From contig JAUPUC010000064.1 in NCBI GenBank assembly GCA_030917745.1, positions 1 through 17,182 of the forward strand: 17,182 bases of DNA, given 5' to 3'. The notes under the pieces were generated by a model. It saw only the letters and a program-made list of their open reading frames with translations, had not been told where the DNA came from and searched no databases. Positions 7,938 to 14,617 of the stretch are shown here, piece after piece. The position numbers and the translations under genes were made by a program. Source of the DNA: Patescibacteria group bacterium (GTDB lineage: Bacteria > Patescibacteriota > Minisyncoccia > Moranbacterales > UBA1568). Position 1 is the first letter of the stretch. Each line of letters begins with the position of its first letter.

Positions 7938-7973
7938 GGGAGATATACAGTTTTTAAATGGTTTTATACAGGA

Positions 7974-7982
7974 TTATCCACA
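7974..7982 (+). promoter_or_regulatory. Perfect DnaA box overlapping the dnaA stop codon
   Basis: TTATCCACA matches the strongest DnaA box exactly. Read on the minus strand it is TGTGGATAA, encoding the last two residues of DnaA (Cys-Gly) and the TAA stop. Confidence 0.8.
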
Positions 7983-9416
7983 GGTATCATAGTAAAGGCG
8001 TTCTTTTAAGGTGTTGATTTCTTCCTTGAGTCGGATATTTTCATGGAGACCCTTCTCTATTTTTTCACAAGCATGGAGCACGGTAGTGTGATCTCTCCCC
8101 CCTAAGGCAGATCCAATGGAAGCGAGCGACATTTGGAGTTCATTGCGAAGGAGATACATAATCATCTGTCGAGAATGTACTATTTCTTTTTTCCGCCCTT
8201 TTTTAATCAGATTTTCTTCAGAAACACCATAATAATCAATAATGACGCGAAATATATCCTCAGATTTGATACTTTTTCGGTTGTTTTCTATAAGTTGCTC
8301 TAAAACGCGTGTTGTAACAGCGAGGGTGGTAGGTATTTTGTGGAATTCTGAGAAGGCATGCACTCTATTAAGCGCACCCTCGAGTTCACGAATGTTTTGG
8401 GTGATATGCTCAGCAATAAACCGGATTGATTGTTCATCAATAGGAATATTGCGTTCATGAGCCTTCGCTTCAAGTATGGCGATGCGAGTTTCGAGGTTTG
8501 GACGACTAATATCAGCAATCATACCACCTTCAAAACGGGATCTGAGTCGATCCTCAAGTGTGGCAATAGCTTTTGGTGGGCGATCGCTTGAAATAACAAT
8601 TTGTTTATTGAGTTGATAGAGCGCATTAAAAATATGAAAAAATTCGATTTGAGTCTTTTCTTTCCCTGAAAGAAATTGGACATCGTCAATGATAAGAAGA
8701 TCCATTTGTTGATAGTATTCCTTGAATTGATCGGTTTTCTGGTTTTTAATAGAGTCAATTAACTCTGTAGTAAAGCGTTCTGAAGTAATATATTTGATTT
8801 TCTTCTCTGGGAAACGCTGGGATATTTCATTACCGATGGATTGCAGGAGATGTGTTTTGCCGAGTCCAACTCCCCCGTAGATAAAAAGTGGATTATAAAT
8901 AGTTCCTAAATTCTGAGAAACAGCGTAACAAGCCGCTTTTGCGAGTTCATTATTCTCGGCTACAATAAAGTTTTCAAAAAGATATCGCGTGTTGAGGTTA
9001 GTAATATGTGGTTTTTCTTGTGAGAATTCGAGTTGCGGACGAACAATAGGGGTCTCCACAAGTTTTTTCCGTAAGAATCCATCAAGAGAAGGTCTTTGTA
9101 TCGCATCAAGAGTGCGTATGGATTCACGCGGAAAAGCGGGTGTGATTGGTTTATCTGGAGTAATTTGACAATGAATCTCCGTAATTTCTCTTTGCGCAGC
9201 ATGAAAAGCTCGAAGAAGGTAATGATTATACTTATTTTCCAACCATTCCTTCGCAAAACCATTTGGAACACCAATAATCACCTTCCCATTCTCCAGTGAA
9301 AGAATAGAGGTGTTTTTAAACCAGGTAACGAAGTTCGCTTTAGAAATAGAAAGCTCTATCTGATCAAGAACAGCCTTCCAAAGTTCTTCGAGTGAGAGAA
9401 GATCTGAATTATCCAC
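7974..9416 (-). CDS. dnaA: Chromosomal replication initiator protein DnaA
   Basis: DnaA is an AAA+ ATPase that binds DnaA boxes and opens the origin. With the GTG start chosen here it has 480 residues: domain I with LEELWKAVLDQIELSISKAN (from residue 9), a variable linker, domain III with Walker A GGVGLGKTH (181-189), Walker B LLIIDDVQF (240-248) and LEDRLRSRFEGG (287-298), then the DNA-binding domain with signature ALGGRDHTTVLHA (437-449). A longer frame begins at an ATG at 9488. I prefer GTG 9414-9416 because a strong extended -10 element overlaps that ATG, so transcripts should start near 9480, inside the extra segment; and because the shorter protein starts 12 residues before the domain I Trp, as in well-known DnaA proteins. 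Neither start has a good Shine-Dalgarno site. A perfect DnaA box spans the GTG, suggesting autoregulation. Confidence 0.95.
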   Translation of the reverse strand: MDNSDLLSLEELWKAVLDQIELSISKANFVTWFKNTSILSLENGKVIIGVPNGFAKEWLENKYNHYLLRAFHAAQREITEIHCQITPDKPITPAFPRESIRTLDAIQRPSLDGFLRKKLVETPIVRPQLEFSQEKPHITNLNTRYLFENFIVAENNELAKAACYAVSQNLGTIYNPLFIYGGVGLGKTHLLQSIGNEISQRFPEKKIKYITSERFTTELIDSIKNQKTDQFKEYYQQMDLLIIDDVQFLSGKEKTQIEFFHIFNALYQLNKQIVISSDRPPKAIATLEDRLRSRFEGGMIADISRPNLETRIAILEAKAHERNIPIDEQSIRFIAEHITQNIRELEGALNRVHAFSEFHKIPTTLAVTTRVLEQLIENNRKSIKSEDIFRVIIDYYGVSEENLIKKGRKKEIVHSRQMIMYLLRNELQMSLASIGSALGGRDHTTVLHACEKIEKGLHENIRLKEEINTLKERLYYDTCG

Positions 9417-9417
9417 A
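9409..9417 (+). promoter_or_regulatory. Perfect DnaA box covering the probable dnaA GTG start
   Basis: TTATCCACA on the plus strand; on the minus strand TGTGGATAA, in which bases 2-4 are the GTG start codon. It lies about 65 bases downstream of the predicted dnaA transcript start, where bound DnaA could block transcription. Confidence 0.7.
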
Positions 9418-9486
9418 AGTACACATTTACCATTAAGAAATAGCGTTAGCGAGAGGTTTGGAAGGGAGTTTTTCTGAGTAAGTGGC

Positions 9487-9515
9487 ATTATAGCATGCGA
9501 TTTCCGTCTTTTCCA
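9487..9515 (-). promoter_or_regulatory. dnaA promoter with extended -10
   Basis: On the minus strand: TGGAAA (9510-9515), 17 bp, then TATAAT (9487-9492), preceded by TGC to give the extended -10 TGCTATAAT. The -10 is a perfect match and the -35 matches four of six bases. Transcription should start near 9480. The last two bases of TATAAT are the first two of the ATG at 9488, which this transcript would therefore lack. Confidence 0.65.
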
Positions 9516-9536
9516 GTAAGCGTTTTTCTGAGGCTT

Positions 9537-9565
9537 TGTGTATAAGATCCGTATATCGTGGATAA
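9537..9565 (-). promoter_or_regulatory. Two DnaA boxes between dnaA and rpmH
   Basis: TGTGTATAA (9537-9545; complement TTATACACA, fits TTWTNCACA) and CGTGGATAA (9557-9565; complement TTATCCACG, one mismatch). They lie upstream of the dnaA promoter in the 143-bp divergent gap before rpmH. A second box cluster upstream of dnaA recalls the two-part origin of Bacillus subtilis. They may also regulate dnaA or rpmH. Confidence 0.6.
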
Positions 9566-9605
9566 CACCAAGACTTGATTTTTTTTTGAAAGGCTGATAG
9601 AGTTG

Positions 9606-9617
9606 TCAAGTACTTGA
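9606..9617. repeat. 12-bp palindrome upstream of rpmH
   Basis: TCAAGTACTTGA is a perfect palindrome ending 15 bases before the rpmH ATG and just before its AAGGG ribosome-binding-like site. It could be an operator for the rpmH-rnpA-yidC-jag transcript; chance is also possible. Confidence 0.35.
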
Positions 9618-9632
9618 ATTAAGGGTATTGCT

Positions 9633-9770
9633 ATGAAGCGTACGTATCAGCCGAAAACTCGTCGTAGAACTCGTCGCCATGGCTTTCTTAAGCGCATGAG
9701 TACTGCCGATGGAAGGAATGTTATTAAAAGCCGCCGACGAATTGGACGAAAAAGACTAACCATGGTCTAA
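9633..9770 (+). CDS. rpmH: 50S ribosomal protein bL34
   Basis: A 45-residue, very basic protein beginning [18 protein letters not shown] and ending [12 protein letters not shown], the standard bL34 pattern including the MKRTYQP start and HGF core. It is a small structural protein of the large ribosomal subunit that packs against 23S rRNA. AAGGG (9621-9625) lies 7 bases before the ATG. Placement next to rnpA and divergent from dnaA is the ancestral bacterial arrangement. The stop is TAA, 10 bp before rnpA, so the two are very likely co-transcribed. Length and motifs are normal for the family. Confidence 0.97.
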   Translation: MKRTYQPKTRRRTRRHGFLKRMSTADGRNVIKSRRRIGRKRLTMV

Positions 9771-9780
9771 GAGAATCCGC

Positions 9781-10110
9781 ATGCTTTCGTCAGCAAATAG
9801 ACTACACAAAGAGGACGTTGATGGGGTTTTCCGCGCAGGAAAGCCTCTTTTCGTCATGAATATCGGTGTTCGTTTTCAAAAAAACAATCAAAAAACAACG
9901 AAATTTTCCTTTCTGATTGGGAAAAAATATGCCAAAAAGGCGATTGAAAGGAATCGGTTTAAACGCCTTGCTCGAGAGGCGACCCGTTCACTTCAAAAAA
10001 ACTGGCCAGAAGGGTATAATATAGTTGTTTTTGTAATAAAAAAACCAGTGAGTCTTTCAAAAGAAGCGTTGGCGCTTTCCTTGTCTTCGATTTTTGGAAA
10101 AATTCGTTAA
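9781..10110 (+). CDS. rnpA: Ribonuclease P protein component
   Basis: A 109-residue basic protein that assists RNase P RNA in trimming the 5' ends of precursor tRNAs. The family signature is clear: KKAIERNRFKRLAREATR (52-69) contains the RNR motif at 57-59, preceded by the strand FSFLIGKKYAKK, where other members have 'vsKkvgkAV'. The N-terminus (LSSANRLHKEDVDGVFRAGK) matches the usual 'R.....f..v...G' opening, and the end YNIVVFVIKKP matches the final strand. Length is typical. The gene follows rpmH by 10 bp and is 15 bp before yidC. No strong Shine-Dalgarno sequence is seen. Confidence 0.95.
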   Translation: MLSSANRLHKEDVDGVFRAGKPLFVMNIGVRFQKNNQKTTKFSFLIGKKYAKKAIERNRFKRLAREATRSLQKNWPEGYNIVVFVIKKPVSLSKEALALSLSSIFGKIR

Positions 10111-10125
10111 AGTAGTATATACATT

Positions 10126-10866
10126 ATGTTCAGCACGTTTTTTCATGAGGTTTTTTATAAGCCGCTTTATAATGTGATTATCTTTTTCTATGATATCGCC
10201 TGGCATGATTTTGGTATTGCGATTATTCTTACCACGGTTTTACTCAAAATTGTGCTGATTCCACTCACAAATAAGCAAATTGAGTCACAGAAGAAACTTC
10301 AGGAAGTGCAACCAAAGATTAAGGCTCTGCAAGCGAAATATAAGGACAACAAAGAGCGTCAAACAAAGGAGATAATGAACTTTTATAAAGAGAATAAGGT
10401 GAATCCATTTGGGGGGTGTTTGCCTTTGATTATCCAGATGTTTTTCTTTTTTGCTATTTATCGGATTATTTTTAATACATCAGGAAGCGGATTCATTGTT
10501 AATGGCTCTGACATGTATTCTTTCCTTTCACATCCCGAGTCAATTAATCATTTATTTCTCAACTTTTTAGATCTCACGGCACCAAGTATAGTGTTGGCTG
10601 TTATGACGGCTGTGGCGCAGTATGTTCAGTTGAAAATGATGATTAAGAATCAGCCGAAACAAGAAGAAAATACTTCTGGAGAGCCAGACATCGCATCAAT
10701 AATGAATAAGCAAATGGTTGTTATCATGCCCGCCATGATTCTTATTTTTGGTGTCACTTTGGCTTCAGCGTTGATATTGTATTGGTTTGTTTCGACACTC
10801 TTTATGATTGGACAGCAGCAGTATATACTCAATATTCAGAAGACAAAGCAACAGATAATCGCGTAA
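10126..10866 (+). CDS. yidC: Membrane protein insertase YidC/Oxa1, short form
   Basis: YidC inserts and folds membrane proteins, alone or with SecYEG. This 246-residue protein lacks the large periplasmic domain of Proteobacteria and shows no lipoprotein signal. It has an amphipathic start, then about five membrane segments (roughly 28-48, 96-116, 150-172, 195-215 and 207-229, the last two close together) and a charged cytoplasmic hairpin (about 50-92). VNPFGGCLPLIIQMFFFFAI (20 residues, from 92) matches the conserved 'NP..gC.P...Q.P.f..l' block of the family. In the first core helix the usual groove arginine ('ILIR') is lysine (LLKIVLIPLT, Lys41), still positive. Position between rnpA and jag is classical. 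No ribosome-binding site is evident. Confidence 0.95.
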   Translation: MFSTFFHEVFYKPLYNVIIFFYDIAWHDFGIAIILTTVLLKIVLIPLTNKQIESQKKLQEVQPKIKALQAKYKDNKERQTKEIMNFYKENKVNPFGGCLPLIIQMFFFFAIYRIIFNTSGSGFIVNGSDMYSFLSHPESINHLFLNFLDLTAPSIVLAVMTAVAQYVQLKMMIKNQPKQEENTSGEPDIASIMNKQMVVIMPAMILIFGVTLASALILYWFVSTLFMIGQQQYILNIQKTKQQIIA

Positions 10867-10873
10867 TGAAAGT

Positions 10874-11383
10874 ATGTCTATGCAAGCGACGCCAGAGGAT
10901 GTTCAGGATATTCGAGATTTAGCGATGGAGTTAGCAGAAAAGCTTGGTTTTGAGGCTGAAGTAACTATTTCTGATGATATTCTGGAGGAAGGCGCCCTTC
11001 GGGTCGCTTTTTCAGTGAAGGAAGATCAGCATTTTTTAATCGGACAACGAGGAGCTAATCTTGCGGCCTTACAGCATCTTTTCCGAGCTTTATGTCGGAA
11101 AAAGGGGAAATCTCTTCTTGGCGTGACACTCGATATTAATAATTACGTCAAGGAAAAAGAAGCGCTCCTTTTTCAAGATGTGGATAAGGCAGTCGAAGAG
11201 ACACTGGCTCAGAATGCTTCTGTCGCTCTCCGACCGATGTTTTCTTTTGAAAGGAAGTTGGTGCACCGGTATCTTTCGGGGCATCCAAAGGTACGAACTG
11301 AAAGTGCTGGTACTGGAGAGCAGAGAAAGATTTTCATTCGTCCAAAGATTTCGACTGATGACGTGTCAGAAATCGGAGAATAG
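10874..11383 (+). CDS. Jag/KhpB RNA-binding protein (KH + R3H domains)
   Basis: A 169-residue RNA-binding protein. The KH domain occupies about 20-95 with the nucleic-acid loop IGQRGANLAALQHLFRAL (56-73; GxxG at 57-60). An R3H domain covers about 98-160: PMFSFERKLVHRYL holds the Arg127-x3-His131 pair, followed by TESAGTGEQRKIFIRP. Jag proteins of Firmicutes usually carry an extra N-terminal Jag_N domain, absent here. KhpB acts with KhpA to bind many RNAs and influences cell division and envelope growth in pneumococci; the same role here is inference. It starts 7 bp after the yidC stop; a second in-frame ATG at 10880 is an alternative start. Confidence 0.9.
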   Translation: MSMQATPEDVQDIRDLAMELAEKLGFEAEVTISDDILEEGALRVAFSVKEDQHFLIGQRGANLAALQHLFRALCRKKGKSLLGVTLDINNYVKEKEALLFQDVDKAVEETLAQNASVALRPMFSFERKLVHRYLSGHPKVRTESAGTGEQRKIFIRPKISTDDVSEIGE

Positions 11384-11397
11384 AGTATTCTAGCAAC

Positions 11398-12849
11398 ATG
11401 GCCATTGCACGTAAACTCGCTTACAACGTGATTTTTAATTCTCTACTGAAGGTGGTATCAACAGTGGTACTATCGCTTTTTCTCGTTCGGTTGATCACAG
11501 GATATCTTGGACAGGAGGGATTTGGGAAATACGCGACAGTGTTGGCATTTTTCTCGTTTTTTTCTGCTATTGGAGATCTTGGGCTCGGACAAGTAACAGC
11601 TCGAGAGATCTCAAAAGAGGGTGCTCACGAAAGAAGAATCCTCGGAAATGTAGTTGGTTTGCGACTAGTGAGCTCGATACTCCTGATTGTGATGGCTCCG
11701 GCTATTATTTTCTTCTTTGACTATTCTCTCGAGGTGAAATGGGGTATTTTGATTGTCGCCTGCGCGTCCCTGTTTAGCTCCTTGTCTTTCGTGATGAATA
11801 GTATATTTCAGAAACGGATTGCAATGGATCGGGTCGCGATGGTTGAGTTTGTTGGGAAACTCATCCAGGTAGGTCTCATAGCGCTTATTGTGAAATTTGA
11901 TTTGGGTTTTCTGCCGATTGTGTTTTCTGTGCTAACGGCCCTGGCCTTCAACATCATCACGGTATTCATAGTGAGTCGTAAGTTTGTGCGTTTTTCCCCA
12001 CAATTTGACTTTCTATTCTGGAAAAACTTCTTAAAAGAGTCTTTGCCAATGGGGGCGACAGCCATCATTACTTTTGCTTATTTTAAAACAGATACGATCT
12101 TACTTTCTCTATTTCAGCCAAGCGCTGAGGTAGGTATCTATAATGTTGCTTACAAAATCATCGAAAATCTCGTTTTTTTCCCTGCCATGCTTGCTGGTTT
12201 GATTCTTCCTTTGCTTGCGCGATATTTTGTTTCCGATAAGCTGAAATTTAGAGAAATTGCCAACAAAACCTTTAAAGTATTTGTCATTATTGTTCTTCCT
12301 ATTGTCATCGGAACTGTATTTCTCGCGAAAGACATTGTATATATTATTAGTGGACCTGAATTCTCTGCCTCAATTCCTGTACTTCGCATCTTGGCATTTT
12401 CTTTGGCATGTATTTTCTTTGGGCATTTTTTCAATATGATTCTTATTGTGGGTCACATGCAGAAAAAGCTTATGCAGGTGTTGCTTTTTGTAGCAGCTTT
12501 TAATATTACCCTCAATCTATTCGTTGTATCCCGCTATTCATACTTCGGAGCTGCTACAGCCGCTGTCTTGACTGAGGGATTAGTGGTTTTACTCACTGGT
12601 TTCTTAGTCTATCGAAACCTTCATTTTTTCCCGCGATTCATTGGGGCTGGCAGAGTTATATTTTCCGCGGTTGGTATGGCGATCGTTTTATATTTTCTCT
12701 CGCATGCCTCGTTTATTATTGCTGGGGGTGTTGCTTCGGCGGTGTACGTTGGCTTGTTGTGGCTCACAAGAGCTATTTCCTCTGACGAGGTAGCCAGTCT
12801 CTTCGCGAAAGGAGATGATGAAAGAGGAGAAATCCAAGTTATTCCCTAA
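11398..12849 (+). CDS. Wzx-like polysaccharide flippase (MATE/MOP superfamily)
   Basis: A 483-residue integral membrane protein with about 14 hydrophobic segments and short basic loops. Its opening (ARKLAYNVIFNSLLKVVS, LVRLITGYLGQEGFGKYA) is the standard pattern of polysaccharide export flippases of the Wzx/RfbX type in the MOP superfamily. These flip undecaprenyl-linked oligosaccharides from the inner to the outer face of the membrane. It begins 14 bp after jag, so readthrough from the rpmH operon is possible, and precedes two glycosyltransferases and two O-antigen ligase/polymerase-like proteins, which fits glycan export. Related lipid II flippases (MurJ) are in the same superfamily, but the glycan cassette context favours Wzx. 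No Shine-Dalgarno sequence precedes the ATG. Confidence 0.87.
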   Translation: MAIARKLAYNVIFNSLLKVVSTVVLSLFLVRLITGYLGQEGFGKYATVLAFFSFFSAIGDLGLGQVTAREISKEGAHERRILGNVVGLRLVSSILLIVMAPAIIFFFDYSLEVKWGILIVACASLFSSLSFVMNSIFQKRIAMDRVAMVEFVGKLIQVGLIALIVKFDLGFLPIVFSVLTALAFNIITVFIVSRKFVRFSPQFDFLFWKNFLKESLPMGATAIITFAYFKTDTILLSLFQPSAEVGIYNVAYKIIENLVFFPAMLAGLILPLLARYFVSDKLKFREIANKTFKVFVIIVLPIVIGTVFLAKDIVYIISGPEFSASIPVLRILAFSLACIFFGHFFNMILIVGHMQKKLMQVLLFVAAFNITLNLFVVSRYSYFGAATAAVLTEGLVVLLTGFLVYRNLHFFPRFIGAGRVIFSAVGMAIVLYFLSHASFIIAGGVASAVYVGLLWLTRAISSDEVASLFAKGDDERGEIQVIP

Positions 12850-12963
12850 TATTTGCCTTGAACGGGCATACCTTTTGAGATGACCATGCGCCCTTGTTGT
12901 AATCAGTGAGAGCGTGTATGTGGGAATTTTTTCGAGACTCGTTTGGGTTTTAAAGAAGAAATT
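12850..12963. other. 114-bp gap before the glycosyltransferase genes
   Basis: The largest gap on the right arm. I see no tRNA, no hairpin with a T-run and no promoter with good -35 and -10 elements. A promoter for the four overlapping genes downstream may lie here, but the sequence does not show it clearly. A possible TTG start for the next gene is at 12943. Confidence 0.4.
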
Positions 12964-13824
12964 ATGGAGCAAAATACAAAACCAGAGATGGTGGCAGCCA
13001 TTCTCGTCAATTATGAAAGTGGAGATGATTTAGTGGCTGCGCTTTGGTCGTTGTCACAATTAGAAAAGGCCCCGGATGTATTAATCGTTGTTGATAATGC
13101 CTCCCAAGACAACTCGCTTTGTTTAGCAGAGAAGGACTTCCCTCGACTTATTGTGATCCGAAACTCCGAGAATGTTGGATTCGCAAAAGCAGTCAATCAG
13201 GGGCTAAGAAAAGCAGGAGAATCACAAGCAACACATGTCTGGTTGTTTAATCCAGACGCTCGAGCGAGAGAAAACGCTTTGTCTGAGCTTATTTCTGCCA
13301 CACGGAGTATGCCTCAGGCGATTTTTTCACCGGTTATTTTTGATAATCAGGGAAGAGTATGGTTTTCTGGAGGGCGCCTCTCTTGGTGGCGCATGCGAGC
13401 TGTACACCGGAAGACAAGGTCTTTACAGAGCGAAAATGAAGACTTTTTGACTGGTTGTGCACTCTTTATCCCCATGCAGGTTATCAGTATCGTAGGAGAG
13501 TTTGATGAGAATTTCTTTCTGTATTACGAGGATGCTGATTTTAGTGTTCGAACGAAAAACGCGGGCTTCCAGTTGCGGGTGGTTCCCGAATCTAGAGTTG
13601 ATCATGCAGAGGAAAGCCAAAATAATCCTCAGAAAGTCTACTATCTGGTGTATTCTGGACTTTTTTTCTTTTTTAAGCACGCATCGGGCGTAAAAACAGG
13701 ATACTTGAGAATGTATGCTACAATACGAAGGCTAAAAAATTGGTTGGATTGCTTACTTTGGGGAGGGAAGGAAGCTGCTCTGGTACAGCAGGCTTATGGA
13801 GATTTTTTCCGAAAAACACGCTAA
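12964..13824 (+). CDS. GT2 family glycosyltransferase (rhamnosyltransferase-like)
   Basis: A 286-residue glycosyltransferase family 2 protein. AAILVNYESGDDL opens the GT-A fold; VVDNASQD (42-49) binds the nucleotide; FNPDAR (95-100) is the metal-binding motif in the N-P-D form common in WbbL-like rhamnosyltransferases; FLYYEDADFSVR (185-196) is the acceptor-side acidic motif that supplies the catalytic base. It probably adds one sugar to a lipid-linked glycan on the cytoplasmic face of the membrane; donor and acceptor cannot be read from sequence. I chose the ATG at 12964 over a TTG at 12943 because the family starts a few residues before the first strand and a weak AAGAAG precedes it. It overlaps the next gene by 29 bp. 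Confidence 0.9.
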   Translation: MEQNTKPEMVAAILVNYESGDDLVAALWSLSQLEKAPDVLIVVDNASQDNSLCLAEKDFPRLIVIRNSENVGFAKAVNQGLRKAGESQATHVWLFNPDARARENALSELISATRSMPQAIFSPVIFDNQGRVWFSGGRLSWWRMRAVHRKTRSLQSENEDFLTGCALFIPMQVISIVGEFDENFFLYYEDADFSVRTKNAGFQLRVVPESRVDHAEESQNNPQKVYYLVYSGLFFFFKHASGVKTGYLRMYATIRRLKNWLDCLLWGGKEAALVQQAYGDFFRKTR

Positions 13825-14617
13825 CCCGAAATATTCTCTTATCACCGTGAATTATCGGAGTATTTCCGCACTCGGACGGATGTTTCGGAGCCTTCCTTCA
13901 GATTTTTTCTTAGACGGGGAAATATTGGTCGTGAATAATGACCAAGCCGAATCTGCTCTTTTGGGAAAGATGTTCCAGGGTGTACGTGCTGTCCGTATCC
14001 TCGAAACAGGTAGGAACACTGGGTTTTCTTGTGCCTGCAACTTTGGCGCTTCGGTGGCGAGAGGAGAAGTTCTTGTGTTCCTGAATCCAGACGTTCGGTT
14101 AAACTCGTCCTCTTTGAATGCATGGCTCAAGGATTCCCTGGAGAGTACGAAGGTGATTATCGCTCCTATTCTTCTTCAGCATGGCGTTGAAGAACCATGG
14201 AGTAACGGTTGGATTGTTTCCCCTTGGAGTATTCTTCTTCAGAATATTTTTCCATTTTCGAAGGGGTGGTCTTTTCTTGCTCACAAATCTCTTGGCTGGG
14301 TAAGTGGGGCAGCATTCGCAATCAAAAAAGCAGACTTCGATTTCCTGGGTGGCTTTGATGAAGCGTACTTTTTATATTATGAAGATGTTGATTTGTGTCG
14401 TCGAGCCAAAAAAGAGGGTTTCATCATCCGGAAGAATCAGCAGGTGTGTTTTTCACATCGCGGCGGCGGAAGTCACGATAAAGGGAAAGAAAAACAGAAA
14501 CAAGCATATTTTGATTCGCAAGATCGATATATCAGAAAGCATTATGGTTTTGTTTGGTGTTCTCTGCTTCGATTCTTGCGCTCGTGTCGATTCTTTTCCC
14601 TTCGTATTGTATGCTAA
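13796..14617 (+). CDS. GT2 family glycosyltransferase, second paralogue
   Basis: A 273-residue GT2 protein of the same type as its neighbour. It has SLITVNYRS, then ILVVNNDQAES (43-53), FLNPDVRL (95-102), GAAFAIKKADF (171-181) and FLYYEDVDLCRRAKKEGF (192-209). One residue is unusual: the Asp that normally begins the 'VVDN' nucleotide motif is Asn47, while the NPD and EDVD motifs are intact. It is probably active on a different sugar or step from the first enzyme; inactivity is possible but less likely. It starts inside the previous gene and its TAA overlaps the next ATG (ATGCTAA), so translation is likely coupled. The AGG a few bases before the ATG is a weak ribosome-binding site. Confidence 0.88.
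   Translation: MEIFSEKHANPKYSLITVNYRSISALGRMFRSLPSDFFLDGEILVVNNDQAESALLGKMFQGVRAVRILETGRNTGFSCACNFGASVARGEVLVFLNPDVRLNSSSLNAWLKDSLESTKVIIAPILLQHGVEEPWSNGWIVSPWSILLQNIFPFSKGWSFLAHKSLGWVSGAAFAIKKADFDFLGGFDEAYFLYYEDVDLCRRAKKEGFIIRKNQQVCFSHRGGGSHDKGKEKQKQAYFDSQDRYIRKHYGFVWCSLLRFLRSCRFFSLRIVC

Larger units (their letters stand above)
7691..7973. other. Candidate replication origin (oriC) between dnaN and dnaA
   Basis: A 283-bp gap without a gene. In order it holds: an AT-rich stretch at 7741-7775 (3 G/C in 35), a candidate unwinding element; tandem DnaA-box-like octamers at 7781-7804; a C-depleted tract at 7811-7910 (hand count 36 G, 2 C); a 10-bp direct repeat AAATATGAGG at 7822-7831 and 7858-7867; a DnaA-box variant TTTTCCACA at 7911-7919; a perfect 14-bp palindrome at 7924-7937; and a perfect box TTATCCACA starting at 7974 on the dnaA stop codon. 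The dnaA-dnaN location is a classic oriC position. Sampled G-versus-C bias is opposite on the two arms of the window. Confidence 0.75.

Noticed and set aside
9417..9488. N-terminal 24-residue extension of DnaA from the ATG at 9488
   Set aside because: A TGCTATAAT promoter element overlaps that ATG and the extra residues do not resemble DnaA domain I; kept only as an alternative start.
9603..9631. TTGTCA-17 bp-TATTGC as an rpmH promoter
   Set aside because: It would place the transcript start inside or beyond the rpmH start codon, and the -10 match is poor.
12850..12963. tRNA or small RNA gene in the gap before the glycosyltransferases
   Set aside because: No cloverleaf, no strong hairpin and no clear promoter; the only short ATG frame there codes nine residues.
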